A stretch of DNA of 7,306 bases, from assembly GCA_014382685.1 (NCBI GenBank), contig JACNJG010000146.1, positions 8,970 to 16,275 on the forward strand, written 5' to 3'. A program made the position numbers and the translations under genes. This document shows positions 6,313-7,306 of this stretch, piece by piece; position 1 is the first letter of the stretch; each line of letters starts with the position of its first letter. The notes beneath the pieces were generated by a model. It was given only the letters and a program-made list of their open reading frames with translations. It was not told the origin of the DNA and did no database searches. The stretch is from Candidatus Cloacimonadota bacterium. Its GTDB lineage: Bacteria > Cloacimonadota > Cloacimonadia > JGIOTU-2.

Positions 6313-7181
6313 AGGTCACCCGCTTTCTTAAATGAAAAAATGAACCCCACGAGCATATCAGAGCCCGAGGTTTCTCCAACATCTAACATTTTTTGAATAT
6401 TTGTATATATTTCTTCCTGCCCTTTATATAAAAGGGAATTGATAAAATTCTTAAACCTTTCGACAAACAGCCCCTCTTTTGCGAGATAGAGAAAAGTATT
6501 TGAGATAAGATTTTCACCTTGAGCTGTGTTATAGATCGCATTTCTTACTTCAGATAGATCCTTTCCGAATAATTCCTGTTTCAGAGAGAGCCCAGAAAGC
6601 AAACCTGAGATGAAGTCATCGCCACTTGGAGTGAGCCCGAATCCGCACCCTTTCATTGTCGAAATCCCGTTTTCTAAACTTGTCATTGTGCCTTCGAGTA
6701 TCAGTTCTACACCAGCTCTCATTCTTTTTACAAATTCTTTTTCAAAGCCCGATGTGAAGTTCATTTTTTGCTTCTCATCTAAAAGAAAGCCGAGACTTTT
6801 TGGTGCACACAATTTGGCTAGAGCAGTTTGCAAAAATGCCAGATTATCAGTAAATTTGGAAATACTAATTGCTTTCAGAGATAATCTTGAACTATACTTC
6901 ACGATTTCATTAATGAGAATTTGTATGTTATTGATCGTCAGGATATTGTTGTAGATATTGAGGAAATGTACTTTTTGAAGATCGAGCCCTTTTACAATAA
7001 TATTGAGCGGTCCGTCGCCAATTTCTTCGTTCACAATTGAAATGATCAGCTCATTATTATGAAAATTTATAGTTCTTCGAAATCTGGAATGGATGGTGAA
7101 AGTGCCGTTTGGAATACTATCACCGAAACTGACCAGCTCGACACGGGGATTTTTTATGTCCAATTTCCTTGAACAGCTCAT
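6306..7181 (-). CDS. DUF2877 protein, AllH/YlbF/YahE-like subunit
   Basis: Member of the DUF2877 family (E. coli YlbF/AllH, YahE), assigned in E. coli as the third component of oxamate carbamoyltransferase. The 291 residues fit the family (about 270-290). The N-terminal half is beta-rich (HSRFRRTINFHNNELIISIV at about 31-50). The diagnostic block is KGCGFGLTPSGDDFISGLLSGL at 177-198, and a second Gly/Ser block, TSGSDMLVGF, lies at 271-280. There is no signal peptide. It is the first gene of the visible operon. Its stop TAG overlaps the GTG of the FdrA-like gene by 7 bases. The ATG at 7181 has no clear Shine-Dalgarno sequence, but the length and the in-frame start fit. The N-terminal half is more AT-rich than the rest (about 27% GC in one sampled line), without an obvious break in the reading frame. 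Confidence 0.88.
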   Translation of the reverse strand: MSCSRKLDIKNPRVELVSFGDSIPNGTFTIHSRFRRTINFHNNELIISIVNEEIGDGPLNIIVKGLDLQKVHFLNIYNNILTINNIQILINEIVKYSSRLSLKAISISKFTDNLAFLQTALAKLCAPKSLGFLLDEKQKMNFTSGFEKEFVKRMRAGVELILEGTMTSLENGISTMKGCGFGLTPSGDDFISGLLSGLSLKQELFGKDLSEVRNAIYNTAQGENLISNTFLYLAKEGLFVERFKNFINSLLYKGQEEIYTNIQKMLDVGETSGSDMLVGFIFSFKKAGDLW

Positions 7182-7306
7182 TTCGCTTTTGCTTTCATAA
7201 GTTATTTTTTGTCTTTAAAAACATTCATTTTTCATGATCTTTTATCTACGTAATGTTCGAAGAGAATTATATTTAGCTGTCAAGAAATTGGTGAAATGGT
7301 GAATTA
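7182..7306 (-). promoter_or_regulatory. Upstream region of the operon with possible promoter
   Basis: This is 125 bases with no recognisable gene. On the minus strand a perfect TATAAT lies at 7271-7266. A TTCACC 18 bases upstream (7295-7290) matches TTGACA at four of six positions. A transcript starting about seven bases after the TATAAT would have a leader of roughly 75-80 bases. A perfect TTGACA at 7283-7278 is present but has no good -10 at 16-18 bases, so it may be coincidental. TTCACCA occurs twice in a row (plus-strand TGGTGAA near 7290 and 7298). No riboswitch or terminator was recognised. Confidence 0.35.

Noticed and set aside
7178..7198. Six-codon ORF (MKAKAK) whose TGA overlaps the ATG of the DUF2877 gene
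   Set aside because: No Shine-Dalgarno sequence and no sign of attenuation structure; probably chance.
7220..7257. AACATT/AATGTT inverted repeat in the operon leader
   Set aside because: Only six paired bases across a 26-base spacer in AT-rich DNA; easily chance.
7278..7283. Perfect TTGACA box on the minus strand upstream of the operon
   Set aside because: No acceptable -10 hexamer at 16-18 bases downstream, and the TATAAT lies only six bases away, so the two cannot form one normal promoter.

Overview
The window is a compact block of protein genes, all on the minus strand, so transcription runs from the right end (about 7180) to the left edge. The AT-rich DNA, strong AGGAGG-type ribosome binding sites, overlapping genes, and molybdenum-hydroxylase and ureido-acid catabolic genes suggest a low-GC, probably anaerobic or fermentative bacterium. 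The phylum cannot be fixed from the sequence; Clostridia or a candidate anaerobic phylum would both fit.

Right part (7181 to 3318): three overlapping genes that match the E. coli FdrA/YlbE/YlbF (AllF/AllG/AllH) and YahE/YahF/YahG sets. In order of transcription they are a DUF2877 protein (AllH-like), an FdrA family protein (AllF-like) and a DUF1116 protein (AllG-like). In E. coli the AllFGH set is assigned as oxamate (oxalurate) carbamoyltransferase, which feeds carbamoyl phosphate to a carbamate kinase. After 27 bases comes a cyclase-family (PF04199-like) metal-dependent hydrolase (3290 to 2472) with an intact HxGTHxDxxxH motif and a strong ribosome binding site.

Middle (2471 to 2330): a 142-base gap, the only sizeable intergenic space inside the block. 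It holds a 12-13 base direct repeat, an imperfect 22-base palindrome, a possible promoter and a 16-base near-perfect palindrome just upstream of the next gene. That gene (2329 to 1346) encodes a SAM-dependent methyltransferase with an N-terminal region that looks like a winged helix. It is more AT-rich and lysine-rich than its downstream neighbour.

Left part (1326 to 1): two subunits of a xanthine dehydrogenase/CO dehydrogenase-type molybdenum hydroxylase. The FAD subunit starts at GTG, 19 bases after the methyltransferase. It overlaps by 8 bases the 2Fe-2S subunit, which is cut by the left edge near its C-terminus. The molybdopterin subunit would be expected just beyond the left edge.

Taken together (inference), the block looks like a catabolic cluster for a nitrogen heterocycle such as a purine, pyrimidine or hydantoin-like ring. 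The Mo hydroxylase would oxidise the ring, the cyclase-family hydrolase would open a cyclic amide, and the AllFGH-like complex would phosphorolyse the resulting ureido acid to carbamoyl phosphate. The substrate cannot be read from the sequence. No RNA genes, CRISPR arrays or insertion sequences were seen.
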